Part shown: in pieces, positions 1 through 6,037 of the stretch
How positions within the stretch are numbered: the stretch's first letter is position 1
Layout: every line of letters starts with the position of its first letter
Assembly: GCA_964564595.1 (NCBI GenBank)
Contig: CAZMCA010000181.1
Span: 1-6,871, forward strand
Direction of reading: 5' to 3'
DNA from: JBEVOS01 sp964564595
GTDB taxonomy: Bacteria; Pseudomonadota; Alphaproteobacteria; Caulobacterales; Aquidulcibacteraceae
DNA length: 6,871 bases
The notes under the pieces: model-generated
Told to the model about the DNA's origin: nothing
The model's database searches: none
What the model saw: only the letters and a program-made list of their open reading frames with translations
Program-made: the position numbers and the translations under genes

Positions 1-1465
1 GCGCGAACACCAGGAAGATGATCATCTGACCGAAAATGGTCGGCTTGATCATCTCCCGGCCCGCTTCCAGCGTCTCGAAGAGCCGCTCTTGCAGCGTGAG
101 CAATCGGCCTTCGTGATGCTGGCGTTCGGACAATCGCCGCAGACAATTCTCGATGATGATCACAGAGCCATCGACGATGAGGCCGAAGTCGAGAGCGCCC
201 AGCGACATGAGATTGCCGGAGACGCCGAAGACATTCATGCCGATCGACGTCATCAGCATGGACAGCGGAATGATCAGCGTTGCGATCAACGCCGCGCGCA
301 CGTTCCCCAAGAGCAGGAAGAGCACCACCGCCACCAGCAGCGCGCCTTCGGCGAGATTGCGCTCGACGGTGGCGATGGTGGCGTTCACAAGTTTCGAGCG
401 GTCATAAACCACTTCGGCGACGATGCCGGGCGGCAAGGTCTCGGTGATCTGGGCAAGCCGTTCGGCTGATGCGGCGGCCACTGTCCGGCTATTGCCGCCT
501 GTCAGCATCAGCACAGTACCGACGACGACTTCTTGTCCGCCTTCGGTCGCGGCGCCGGTGCGCAGATCGCCGCCGACACTCACATTGGCGACATCTCGCA
601 CCGTAATCGGCACGCCGTCGCGCGTGGCGACAACCGCTTCGGAGATTTCATCGAGCGTGCGAATGCGTGCGTCCGCGCGCACGAGAAACGACTCGCCGCC
701 TTGCTGAATGAAATTGGCGCCGACGGAGAGGTTGGCGCGTTCCAGCGCCTCGGCGAGTTCGGAAAAGGAGATGCCATAGGCGGAGAGCGCGCCCGCGTCG
801 GGCTCAACGACATATTGCTTTTCATAGCCGCCGATGGAGTCGATGCCGGCGACGCCCGCCACGGACCGCATTTGCGGCCGGATCATCCAATCTTGAACGG
901 TGCGCAGATAGCCCGCCTGCGCGACCGGATCGATGAGGCGCTCGCCTTCGGCAGTGAGATAGGCGCCATCCGGCTGCCAGCCCGGCTGGCCTGCTGCAAC
1001 GCGCGCGCCTTCAGCATTGGGATCGGCGTAGTGCACGGTCCACATCAAGACTTCGCCAAGGCCCGTAGAGATAGGCCCCATTTGCGGCTCGACGCCGTCT
1101 GGCAGGCTTTCGCGCGCTTGCGTGAGCCGCTCAGCGACCTGCTGGCGGGCGAAGTAAATGTCCACATCGTCGCGAAAGACGACCGTGACCTGGCTGAAGC
1201 CGTTGCGCGAAATCGAGCGCGTGCCTTCCAGGCCGACAATGCCCGACATCGCGGTCTCGACCGGATAGGTGACAAGACGTTCAACGTCGAGCGGTCCGAA
1301 GGACGGCGCGACTGTGTTGATCTGCACTTGCCGGTTGGTGATGTCGGGAACGGCGTCGATCGGCAGACGCATGATATTGAAAACGCCGATGCCGGCGACG
1401 ATGAGGACGATTGCCATCACCGCCCAACGGGCTTTGACGGCGAGTTCGATGAGGCGGCTGATCAT
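1..1465 (-). CDS. czcA: CzcA/CusA-family HME-RND metal efflux pump, N-terminal part (3' end beyond window)
   Basis: This is the inner-membrane proton/metal antiporter of a CzcCBA tripartite pump, exporting metal cations from periplasm or cytoplasm through CzcB and CzcC. I read 488 codons from an ATG at 1465 to the window edge, about the first half of a family that is usually near 1,040 residues. The start MISRLIELAVKARW is typical of CzcA, with helix 1 at about residues 12-32 and the LPIDAVPDIT motif at 34-43. The porter loop contains YLRTVQDWMIRPQMR (186-200) and IGGYEKQYVVEPD (211-223). Helices 2-4 lie at about 373-440, and helix 5 begins near 478. Helix 4 carries DFGLIVDGSVIIIEN, giving acidic residues D426, D432 and E439, which align with the proton-relay acids of CzcA. 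This pattern is of the divalent-cation class, not the Cu/Ag class. The start lies 30 bp after the czcB stop, in the same frame, and no other ATG lies between them. No good Shine-Dalgarno is visible, so translation may rely on coupling. Confidence 0.95.
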   Translation of the reverse strand, partial: MISRLIELAVKARWAVMAIVLIVAGIGVFNIMRLPIDAVPDITNRQVQINTVAPSFGPLDVERLVTYPVETAMSGIVGLEGTRSISRNGFSQVTVVFRDDVDIYFARQQVAERLTQARESLPDGVEPQMGPISTGLGEVLMWTVHYADPNAEGARVAAGQPGWQPDGAYLTAEGERLIDPVAQAGYLRTVQDWMIRPQMRSVAGVAGIDSIGGYEKQYVVEPDAGALSAYGISFSELAEALERANLSVGANFIQQGGESFLVRADARIRTLDEISEAVVATRDGVPITVRDVANVSVGGDLRTGAATEGGQEVVVGTVLMLTGGNSRTVAAASAERLAQITETLPPGIVAEVVYDRSKLVNATIATVERNLAEGALLVAVVLFLLLGNVRAALIATLIIPLSMLMTSIGMNVFGVSGNLMSLGALDFGLIVDGSVIIIENCLRRLSERQHHEGRLLTLQERLFETLEAGREMIKPTIFGQMIIFLVFA

Positions 1466-1495
1466 GAGCGGAATCCGGTCGGCTTTAAGATGAGA

Positions 1496-2494
1496 TCAGT
1501 GATCGTGCGAGGCGGAGCCTTTGCCGATCTCGGCCTTCACCAGGAAGGCGTTCTCGGAAACGAAGGCTTCGCCCGCGGCCAAGCCTGAAATGATCTCGAC
1601 CTGTGTTGCGCCTGTTCGTCCGAGCGTGACCGGGCGCGCTTCATACGTGTCTTCCGACACGCGCACGAAGACGACGCTTCGGCCTTCCAGCGTTTGCACC
1701 GCATCGCGCGGCACGGCGACCGCGGCTTCCTGCGCGGCGGTCACGACAGCGCCCCGCACCGCCATGCCGGGGCGAAGCGCCGAGCCCTGAGAGACGTTGA
1801 GCGGCACACGCGCGATCAGGGTCTGACTGTGGGCGTCCGCGGTCGGCAGCACGCTGGCGATCTGCGCTTCGACGCGCGTTGCGCCATCAAGCCCCGTAAT
1901 GATCACGCGCTGGCCAGATGAGACACGGCCGATGTCGCGCGTGACGACGTTAAGTTCGGCTTGCAGTCGCGAGAGATCCCCAACCACATAGAGCGGCTGA
2001 TCGCTGGTCACATCGCCGATATTGGTTTGCCGGTCGAGCACGACGCCCGCGATGGGGGTGACGATTGAATAGGTCTGCAAACTTTCGGCGCTTTCGACCC
2101 GTGCGAGGGTTTCGCCGCGTCGCACTGCGTCGCCGACATTGCGCAACACCGCCCGCACCGGACCGGGATAGGGCGCATGTACTTCCGCCCGCGCGCTCGG
2201 CTGCAACATGATGCGGCCGGTGAGGTTGAGCGTTTCCTCGATGGCGCCGGGGCCGGCGGCGGCCACGACGATGCCGGACGTCTGCGCGGACGCTGCGGGA
2301 ATGGTGACGCGGTCGCCGCCTGCTTCTTCAGCGTGATCGGCTTCGCCTTCGGCGTGCTCTTCACCCCCGTCAGCGTGGCCGGTCTCGGCGCGCGCGCTTT
2401 CGGCCTCGGGCGCGCCATTGCCGCAAGCCTGTAGGCTGAGCGCCAGGAGGAGCGCGAGGGGGACGGCAGCCTGCTTCATTCTGAAGATGCTCAT
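1496..2494 (-). CDS. czcB: CzcB-type periplasmic adaptor lipoprotein, hairpin-less form
   Basis: This 332-residue membrane-fusion protein should link CzcA to the outer-membrane channel CzcC. It has a lipoprotein signal peptide, with a hydrophobic core at residues 9-20 and lipobox LQAC giving C24 as the lipidated cysteine. A His/Glu/Asp-rich stretch follows at about 40-61 and the protein ends in SHDH; both could bind metal. The lipoyl halves are PYPGPVRAVLRNVGDAVRRG (108-127) and TPIAGVVLDRQTNIGDV (146-162). They are separated by only about 18 residues, so the usual long alpha-helical hairpin is absent. A beta-barrel domain (about 170-255) and a membrane-proximal domain (about 258-322) follow. 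The length is short for CzcB, commonly about 370-520 residues. The start is supported by an ATGA overlap with the czcC stop and by GAGGAG at 2503-2508, eight bases upstream. An alternative ATG at codon 6 would keep the signal peptide. The adaptor call is firm; the metal specificity is not shown. Confidence 0.93.
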   Translation of the reverse strand: MSIFRMKQAAVPLALLLALSLQACGNGAPEAESARAETGHADGGEEHAEGEADHAEEAGGDRVTIPAASAQTSGIVVAAAGPGAIEETLNLTGRIMLQPSARAEVHAPYPGPVRAVLRNVGDAVRRGETLARVESAESLQTYSIVTPIAGVVLDRQTNIGDVTSDQPLYVVGDLSRLQAELNVVTRDIGRVSSGQRVIITGLDGATRVEAQIASVLPTADAHSQTLIARVPLNVSQGSALRPGMAVRGAVVTAAQEAAVAVPRDAVQTLEGRSVVFVRVSEDTYEARPVTLGRTGATQVEIISGLAAGEAFVSENAFLVKAEIGKGSASHDH

Positions 2495-3819
2495 GGATGT
2501 TGCTCCTCGATCGGCAGCGCCCCTGCGAAGCGGGCCGTTAGGCGATCCAAAGCCGCCTCGTTGGTGTGATAGGAACGAAGGGAAGCGACGCGGGATTGGC
2601 GCGCGTCCGTGAGCGCGCGCTGAGCCTCAAGCACGTCGAGATAGGAAAAGGCGCCGCGATTGTATCCGTCCTGCGCAAGTGCAAGCGCGCGCTCGGCCTG
2701 CGGGATCACTTCATCTTCACTCGAACGGATGGCGATCGCATCGGCGGAGATGGAGCGTTCGAGTGCGCTGAATTCGCGCGCTAAAGCCCGCCGGGCGGCT
2801 TCCATGTTGAGTTCGGAGCGGCGCTCCTCAGCGCGTGCGCGCGCAACTGCGCCCTGATTGCGATCGAATATGCCCAACGGGATGGAGACGCCTGCGACCA
2901 GTGCGCCATCGCCGTCGCGCTCCTCGAAGCGACGATACCCAAGGCTTAGCGTCGGGTTTTGCCAGGCGAGGGACCGTTCAACGCGCACCGAAGCGCTTGC
3001 GGCCTCACGCGACGCCGTAAGCCGGGCGATGTCCGGGCTTTCATCAGAGAGGGCCGCGTGATCGTGGTCCGTCGCGCGCGGCAAGGCAAAATCCGCCGCG
3101 ATGAGCGCAAAGCCCGCATTGCCACCGATCAGCGAGGCCAGCCGGGCGCGCGCGGACCCGGCTTCCGCTTGCGCTCTCGCCAGCGCGATCCTTGCTTCCG
3201 CCAGACCAGCTTCAGCGCGGGCGCCAGCCATGAGCGGGTCGCGCGCGGCGGCGACGCGCCGCCCGACCGATGCATTGAGCGCTTGGGCCGTTTCCAGCCG
3301 CTCTTGCGCGATTGCAACGAGTTCGTCGGCGGCGAGCGCATCGTAATAGGCGGTCTGAACGTCCTTGATCAGGTCGAGACCGCGAAGCACCTGATCGAGT
3401 TCGGCGCCGTGCAGTTCGCGGTCTGCGAGGCGTATGCGTGCGCTGCGTTGCCCGCCGAGTTCGATCTGCTGACCAACGCTGAAGGTTGTCTCTGCGCCAG
3501 AGAAGCCGCGCAGATCGCCATCGCCGTTGAAGTTTTCAACCTCGGCGCTTAGCTCAGGGTTCGGTCGTACACGCGCCTGGCGCACGCCGCCGCGCGCCGC
3601 ATCGACGCCTGCGCCCGCAGCCTGTAGCCCCGGATCGCTCTCGACCGCGCGTGTGATCGCGTCCTGCAAGGTGAGCGGCGCGGCGGTTTGTTGCGCCGCC
3701 GCCGGCGCCGCCAAGACGAAGGCGGATGCGACAGACAAGAGCGCAATCTGCGCGGGAGATGATGCAAGCTGATGCGCAAGACGCGCGCAGCGTCGCCAAT
3801 GACGTATGGTTTCGGACAT
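2491..3819 (-). CDS. czcC: CzcC-type outer-membrane efflux channel (TolC/OEP family)
   Basis: This 442-residue protein is the outer-membrane exit duct of the CzcCBA pump. A signal peptide with a basic n-region (RHWRRCAR, 6-13), a hydrophobic core at about 24-37 and an APAAAQ cleavage region puts the mature start near residue 43. Two OEP repeats follow. The first has VRQARVRPNPEL (79-90) and VGQQIELGGQRS (115-126), and the second has AWQNPTLSLGYRRF (285-298), VSIPLGIFDRNQG (311-323) and GYNRGAFSYLDVLEAQRAL (385-403). These are hallmark motifs of the CzcC/CusC group. Length is normal for the family. A DHDH patch at 251-254 lies between the repeats. The ATG at 3819 has only a weak, close Shine-Dalgarno (GGAAAG at 3823-3828). 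The gene starts 52 bp after the upstream small gene and overlaps czcB by 4 bp. Long frames on the other strand here are shadows of its GC-rich codon use. Confidence 0.95.
   Translation of the reverse strand: MSETIRHWRRCARLAHQLASSPAQIALLSVASAFVLAAPAAAQQTAAPLTLQDAITRAVESDPGLQAAGAGVDAARGGVRQARVRPNPELSAEVENFNGDGDLRGFSGAETTFSVGQQIELGGQRSARIRLADRELHGAELDQVLRGLDLIKDVQTAYYDALAADELVAIAQERLETAQALNASVGRRVAAARDPLMAGARAEAGLAEARIALARAQAEAGSARARLASLIGGNAGFALIAADFALPRATDHDHAALSDESPDIARLTASREAASASVRVERSLAWQNPTLSLGYRRFEERDGDGALVAGVSIPLGIFDRNQGAVARARAEERRSELNMEAARRALAREFSALERSISADAIAIRSSEDEVIPQAERALALAQDGYNRGAFSYLDVLEAQRALTDARQSRVASLRSYHTNEAALDRLTARFAGALPIEEQHP
2503..2508 (-). promoter_or_regulatory. Ribosome binding site of czcB
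   Basis: The minus strand reads GAGGAG here, eight bases before the czcB ATG at 2494. The site lies inside the 3' end of czcC, and the two genes overlap by ATGA. This fixes the czcB start and suggests translational coupling between the channel and adaptor genes. Confidence 0.8.
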
Positions 3820-3833
3820 GAGCTTTCCGCGAG

Positions 3834-3872
3834 GCGTGAGAATTCACGCGCCGCGCAAAGCACGCGGCGCGT
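3834..3872 (-). promoter_or_regulatory. Two overlapping, mutually exclusive hairpins in the gap before czcC
   Basis: A perfect 10-bp inverted repeat pairs 3846-3855 with 3863-3872 around a 7-base loop. A second, 6-bp repeat pairs 3834-3839 with 3844-3849 around a 4-base loop. They share bases 3846-3849, so an RNA can form only one at a time. The distal arm of the larger hairpin takes in the last base of the upstream stop codon, and the smaller one ends 5 bases from the weak czcC Shine-Dalgarno. No U-run follows, so this is not an ordinary intrinsic terminator. An mRNA-processing, stability or translation-control role is possible but unproven, and in such GC-rich DNA chance cannot be excluded. 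Confidence 0.5.
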
Positions 3873-4249
3873 CAGACGATCGCGTTGTCTCGCGGTGGCC
3901 GATCTTGACCGCCTTGCTCACCGTTCGGCGGCGGCGCATCGCGCAGCATGGGCTGGATCATGACAGCGAGTTGGACAACAGCGCCGGAAAGAGCGGCGGG
4001 CGGCATGCCGCTGACGTGCGCGGAGCAGCAATGATGTTGTTGCTGGCCGGGCAGGGAATTGCGTTCGTCGGATGGCTCGCCAGCGTTGCCGATGGCGCTC
4101 ACAGCATCGGTAATGTTATAAGATACCGCGCTGGAAAGGGTGTGGCAGGGATCGTTAGCGAAACTGCGCTCGACCATGACGAAAGCGGCGAGCACGACGC
4201 AAAGCGTCGCGATCCAGCGCCTCCAATCGGTCAAACGCAACGTGCTCAA
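3872..4249 (-). CDS. Small secreted Cys/His protein of unknown function, TTG start
   Basis: I do not recognise this 125-residue protein. It has a signal-peptide-like N-terminus: a basic DWRRW, a hydrophobic core at about 13-26 and a likely cleavage after SFA (residue 31). The mature part carries a CH pair (C35, H36) and a compact QQQHHCCSAH motif with H72, H73, C74, C75 and H78, which suggests metal or redox chemistry in the periplasm. A second hydrophobic stretch at about 84-102 is followed by a Pro/Arg-rich tail (APPPNG, then RPPR). Small proteins of this general layout often sit beside metal-efflux operons, from my general recollection. The TTG start is supported by GGTGGAG at 4258-4264, eight bases upstream, and by the TTGA overlap with the preceding mini-frame. 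The only internal ATGs that could serve would destroy the signal peptide. Position directly before czcCBA suggests a metal-binding accessory or sensor role, by inference. Confidence 0.75.
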   Translation of the reverse strand: MSTLRLTDWRRWIATLCVVLAAFVMVERSFANDPCHTLSSAVSYNITDAVSAIGNAGEPSDERNSLPGQQQHHCCSAHVSGMPPAALSGAVVQLAVMIQPMLRDAPPPNGEQGGQDRPPRDNAIV

Positions 4250-4386
4250 GCCTTGAACTCCACCATCGGCGCCAAAGATTCGCGGCGCGCCTGCCTATAT
4301 ACAGACCAAGACCCGCTGAGAAATAGTAAAGACATGATGACGCCTGCGGCCAGGTCGGGCCATGGCGAGCTTGTGGCGAGTTGCAC
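4246..4386 (-). pseudogene. Remnant of a short cation diffusion facilitator (last transmembrane helix only)
   Basis: A 46-residue frame opens with GTG at 4386 and stops with TGA at 4248-4246. Its residues 8-36 (PWPDLAAGVIM, then LLFLSGSW, then RQARRE) resemble the final helix and tail of the roughly 200-residue CDF-type cation transporters, in which a WPDL-x-x-x-x-I-M helix is followed by a basic RQAR segment. Five helices and about 160 residues are missing. The same reading frame upstream is closed by the copD stop at 4410-4408, so the lost part was removed at a junction somewhere in about 4380-4407. The frame has kept a purine-rich AGGGGGAG (4391-4398) four bases before the GTG, and its stop overlaps the next gene as TTGA. 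It may therefore still be translated, either as a relic or as a coupling leader. The homology is from memory of the family pattern. Confidence 0.6.
4258..4264 (-). promoter_or_regulatory. Ribosome binding site for the TTG-started Cys/His gene
   Basis: The minus strand reads GGTGGAG, eight bases before the TTG at 4249. No ATG or GTG lies in the right frame nearby, so this site decides the otherwise unusual TTG start. It lies inside the 3' end of the upstream mini-frame. Confidence 0.65.
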
Positions 4387-4407
4387 TGCGCTCCCCCTGA
4401 TTAGTTC

Positions 4408-5265
4408 TTATACTATTGGCGGCCCGGTGAAGGTCGTGGCGACGCCAACGAGAATAAGCGCGCTGGTGAAGAGAAGGGCGTCGAAGGTAAGCGTCGCTTT
4501 CAGTGCGCGCCGCCCTTCCGCGGGCGCGTCCCGCAGCTTTCGTGCAACGACCTGTTTGTTGTAGGCGCCCAGCGCCAGCGCCGCGCTGGCCGCGCCAAGC
4601 TTCACAAGCAGCAATTGACCGTAACGGCTCGAGAGCAGCGCCCCGACGCTTCCGGCCAACAGCACAGCCAGCCAAAGGCCAAGCAGGAACAGCACTGGCA
4701 CCAACACCAAGGCGAGGCGCGAGAAGCGTTCGGAACGCACAAGAACGATCTCATTGGACAATGTGGCGTTGGGCCAGAGCGTGACAGGCGCTGCGATCCA
4801 GAATGCAGCAATGAGAACATGCAGGCCCGCGCCCCAAGGCGCGAGGCCGGGAGGTTCAAGCGCTTGCGTGTGGCCGGTAAGCGCAAACCCGGCCGCGAGG
4901 GCGATGGTCGCGAGTGCGCCAAACGCCGCCTGGCGCGAGAACCAAGCTGCGAGCGACAGAGCAGCGCCAAGCGCCAGCGCGATCGAACTCGGCGCCAGTG
5001 TCGGCCATGTCCATGACAGGGTGGCGGGGTCGACAACGCTTGCGAGTGATCCGCCGAGCTGAACATTGGCGATCGCCAAGCGAAGCGCAGCGAAGAGGAA
5101 TGCAGCACAGCTCAGAAGCGCAGCAGATCGCAGGGCGCGAGATTGATCCTCGCGGGCGATGATTCCCGCGCTCGCATGCAGCCCGAGACCCGCGCCAAGC
5201 AAGGCCGATGCGTAGAGGCCGAGCTTGACTGGGAGGAGCCAGGGCGCAAGCGGATCGGACTCCAT
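4408..5265 (-). CDS. copD: CopD-family copper resistance inner-membrane protein
   Basis: This 285-residue protein is very hydrophobic, with about eight predicted helices (roughly 11-36, 46-66, 92-110, 113-130, 145-164, 183-207, 217-236 and 259-281). CopD proteins are thought to work with periplasmic CopC in copper handling or uptake across the inner membrane. Family features visible are GHTQA (131-135), the following LHVLIAAFWIAAPVTLW helix (148-164), SRYGQLLLVKLG (213-224) with the YNKQVVARKL loop, and an end in TTFTGPP. The C-terminal part matches the CopD domain. Length is at the usual value for stand-alone CopD, so the protein looks complete. The ATG shares one base with the copC stop (TGATG at 5263-5267), which implies translational coupling; there is no strong Shine-Dalgarno of its own. 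The TAA at 4410-4408 is followed by the CDF-like remnant. Confidence 0.92.
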   Translation of the reverse strand: MESDPLAPWLLPVKLGLYASALLGAGLGLHASAGIIAREDQSRALRSAALLSCAAFLFAALRLAIANVQLGGSLASVVDPATLSWTWPTLAPSSIALALGAALSLAAWFSRQAAFGALATIALAAGFALTGHTQALEPPGLAPWGAGLHVLIAAFWIAAPVTLWPNATLSNEIVLVRSERFSRLALVLVPVLFLLGLWLAVLLAGSVGALLSSRYGQLLLVKLGAASAALALGAYNKQVVARKLRDAPAEGRRALKATLTFDALLFTSALILVGVATTFTGPPIV

Positions 5266-5618
5266 CAGCCCGAAATCGTGAAATGAACCGCGCCCGGCAT
5301 GGCGTGTCCGTCATGGGCGATGGTGCGCCACGAGAGTGTGTAGGCGCCCGGCGCCAGCGTCGGCAGCGGAATTGCGAAAGACGACGCCATTTGGCGCGGC
5401 GGCGTATAGTTGAGCGCGACGGGACGACCGGCTGCGTCCGTCAGTGTGACGTTAGCGAGCCCTGTCGCGCCAGAAAACGTGATGGTGAAGTTTGCCGGCG
5501 CGCGCGCAAGCGTGGCGTTCTCGGCGATGTTGGTTTCACGCACGGCGGTGTGCGCCAGCGCAGGCGTCGCGGCCATCATTGCGGTGGCGACCGCAACCGC
5601 CAGAGCGAGACGTTTCAT
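5265..5618 (-). CDS. copC: CopC periplasmic copper-binding protein
   Basis: This 117-residue protein has a clean signal peptide (MKRLALAV to ATPALA) with cleavage predicted after A22, leaving histidine H23 as the mature N-terminus. The rest is a CopC beta-sandwich: ENATLARAP, FTITFSG, VTLTDAAGRPV, LPTLAPGAYTLSWRTIAHDGH and a closing HFTIS strand. In the family a Cu(II) site is built from the N-terminal His and a D-x-H pair; here these are H23, D103 and H105, at mature positions 1, 81 and 83. The Met-rich Cu(I) site of some CopC proteins is not seen in the central segment, so this should be the Cu(II)-only type. GGGAGAG at 5623-5629 precedes the ATG. The gene lies 27 bp after the CopC-like gene and is coupled to copD by TGATG. 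Length is normal. Confidence 0.95.
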   Translation of the reverse strand: MKRLALAVAVATAMMAATPALAHTAVRETNIAENATLARAPANFTITFSGATGLANVTLTDAAGRPVALNYTPPRQMASSFAIPLPTLAPGAYTLSWRTIAHDGHAMPGAVHFTISG

Positions 5619-5645
5619 GCTTCTCTCCCGATACAGAGCTTTGAC

Positions 5646-6020
5646 CTAGTGAACCATGTATCGGACGCGCCCGGTCATCGTGTGATTGTCCGCGCCGCTG
5701 GCAGTCCAGGTTATCGTGTAATTGCCGGCTGCAAGACGCGGCAGTGCGGCGGACACCGTTGTGCCCGCAGTGGCGCCGGCGAGATCAACTGACGAAGGAT
5801 CGCCGCCTTGAGGCGTGACGACGAGGCTTGTCAGACGCATCGCGTGCGGAAACGTGGCGCTGAACCGCTCCGGCGCTGCGCCCATCGCGCCGTCCGCTGG
5901 TGTGGTCTGCACGGCTGCGGCTTGGCCATGCCCGCCATGATCGTGCGCCTGTGCAAAAGCGAGCGGCGCCTGCGAGGCCAGCGCCAGGCCGGCGGCAAGA
6001 GCGAGAAGAGCTTTACGCAT
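5646..6020 (-). CDS. CopC-like periplasmic protein with His-rich N-terminus
   Basis: This 124-residue secreted protein is a diverged second copy of the CopC fold. After a signal peptide (basic MRK, hydrophobic 4-22) comes a His-rich segment AQAHDHGGHG (23-32) and then CopC-like strands: TPADGAMGAAPERFSATF (40-57), LTSLVVTPQGG, LPRLAAGNYTITWTASGADNH (93-113) and a final VRYMV. D111 and H113 occupy the place of the copper-binding D-x-H of CopC. Two signal cleavage sites are plausible: after A23, or after A25, which would expose H26 as the N-terminus. I chose the ATG at 6020 because GAAGGAG at 6028-6034 lies seven bases upstream and a signal peptide follows. A longer frame to 6137 adds an Arg-rich extension overlapping copB and is unlikely. 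It is probably a periplasmic copper-binding partner of CopB, CopC and CopD. Confidence 0.9.
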   Translation of the reverse strand: MRKALLALAAGLALASQAPLAFAQAHDHGGHGQAAAVQTTPADGAMGAAPERFSATFPHAMRLTSLVVTPQGGDPSSVDLAGATAGTTVSAALPRLAAGNYTITWTASGADNHTMTGRVRYMVH

Positions 6021-6027
6021 GAGATTT

Positions 6028-6034
6028 CTCCTTC
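6028..6034 (-). promoter_or_regulatory. Ribosome binding site of the CopC-like gene
   Basis: The minus strand reads GAAGGAG, seven bases before the ATG at 6020 and just after the copB stop at 6038-6040. It decides between this start and the longer open frame that begins inside copB. Confidence 0.8.
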
Positions 6035-6037
6035 GGA

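Noticed and set aside
533..1588. Plus-strand open frame of 351 codons antisense to czcA and the end of czcB
   Set aside because: It lies opposite codons of a clear CzcA homologue with conserved motifs. Long antisense frames are expected in GC-rich genes, and the translated product is rich in Arg, Asp and Gly with no domain or signal I recognise.
2959..3552. Plus-strand open frame of 197 codons antisense to czcC
   Set aside because: It is a shadow of czcC, whose OEP motifs run across the whole interval; no family features were seen in the antisense product.
3846..3872. The 10-bp hairpin as an intrinsic terminator
   Set aside because: On the minus strand the stem is followed by GTGAATTCTCACGCC and not by a run of T, so a classic Rho-independent terminator is not supported.
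4285..4335. AT-richer patch on the minus strand (TTTACT and TATATA) as a promoter for the Cys/His gene and czcCBA
   Set aside because: The spacing between the two hexamer-like parts is about 23 bases, too long for a standard promoter, and the patch is coding in the CDF remnant. An internal promoter is possible but not supported.
3806..4564. Plus-strand open frame of 252 codons crossing czcC, the Cys/His gene, the CDF remnant and copD
   Set aside because: It runs antisense to three gene calls and a gap, has no recognisable motif, and the minus-strand starts and overlaps explain the region better.
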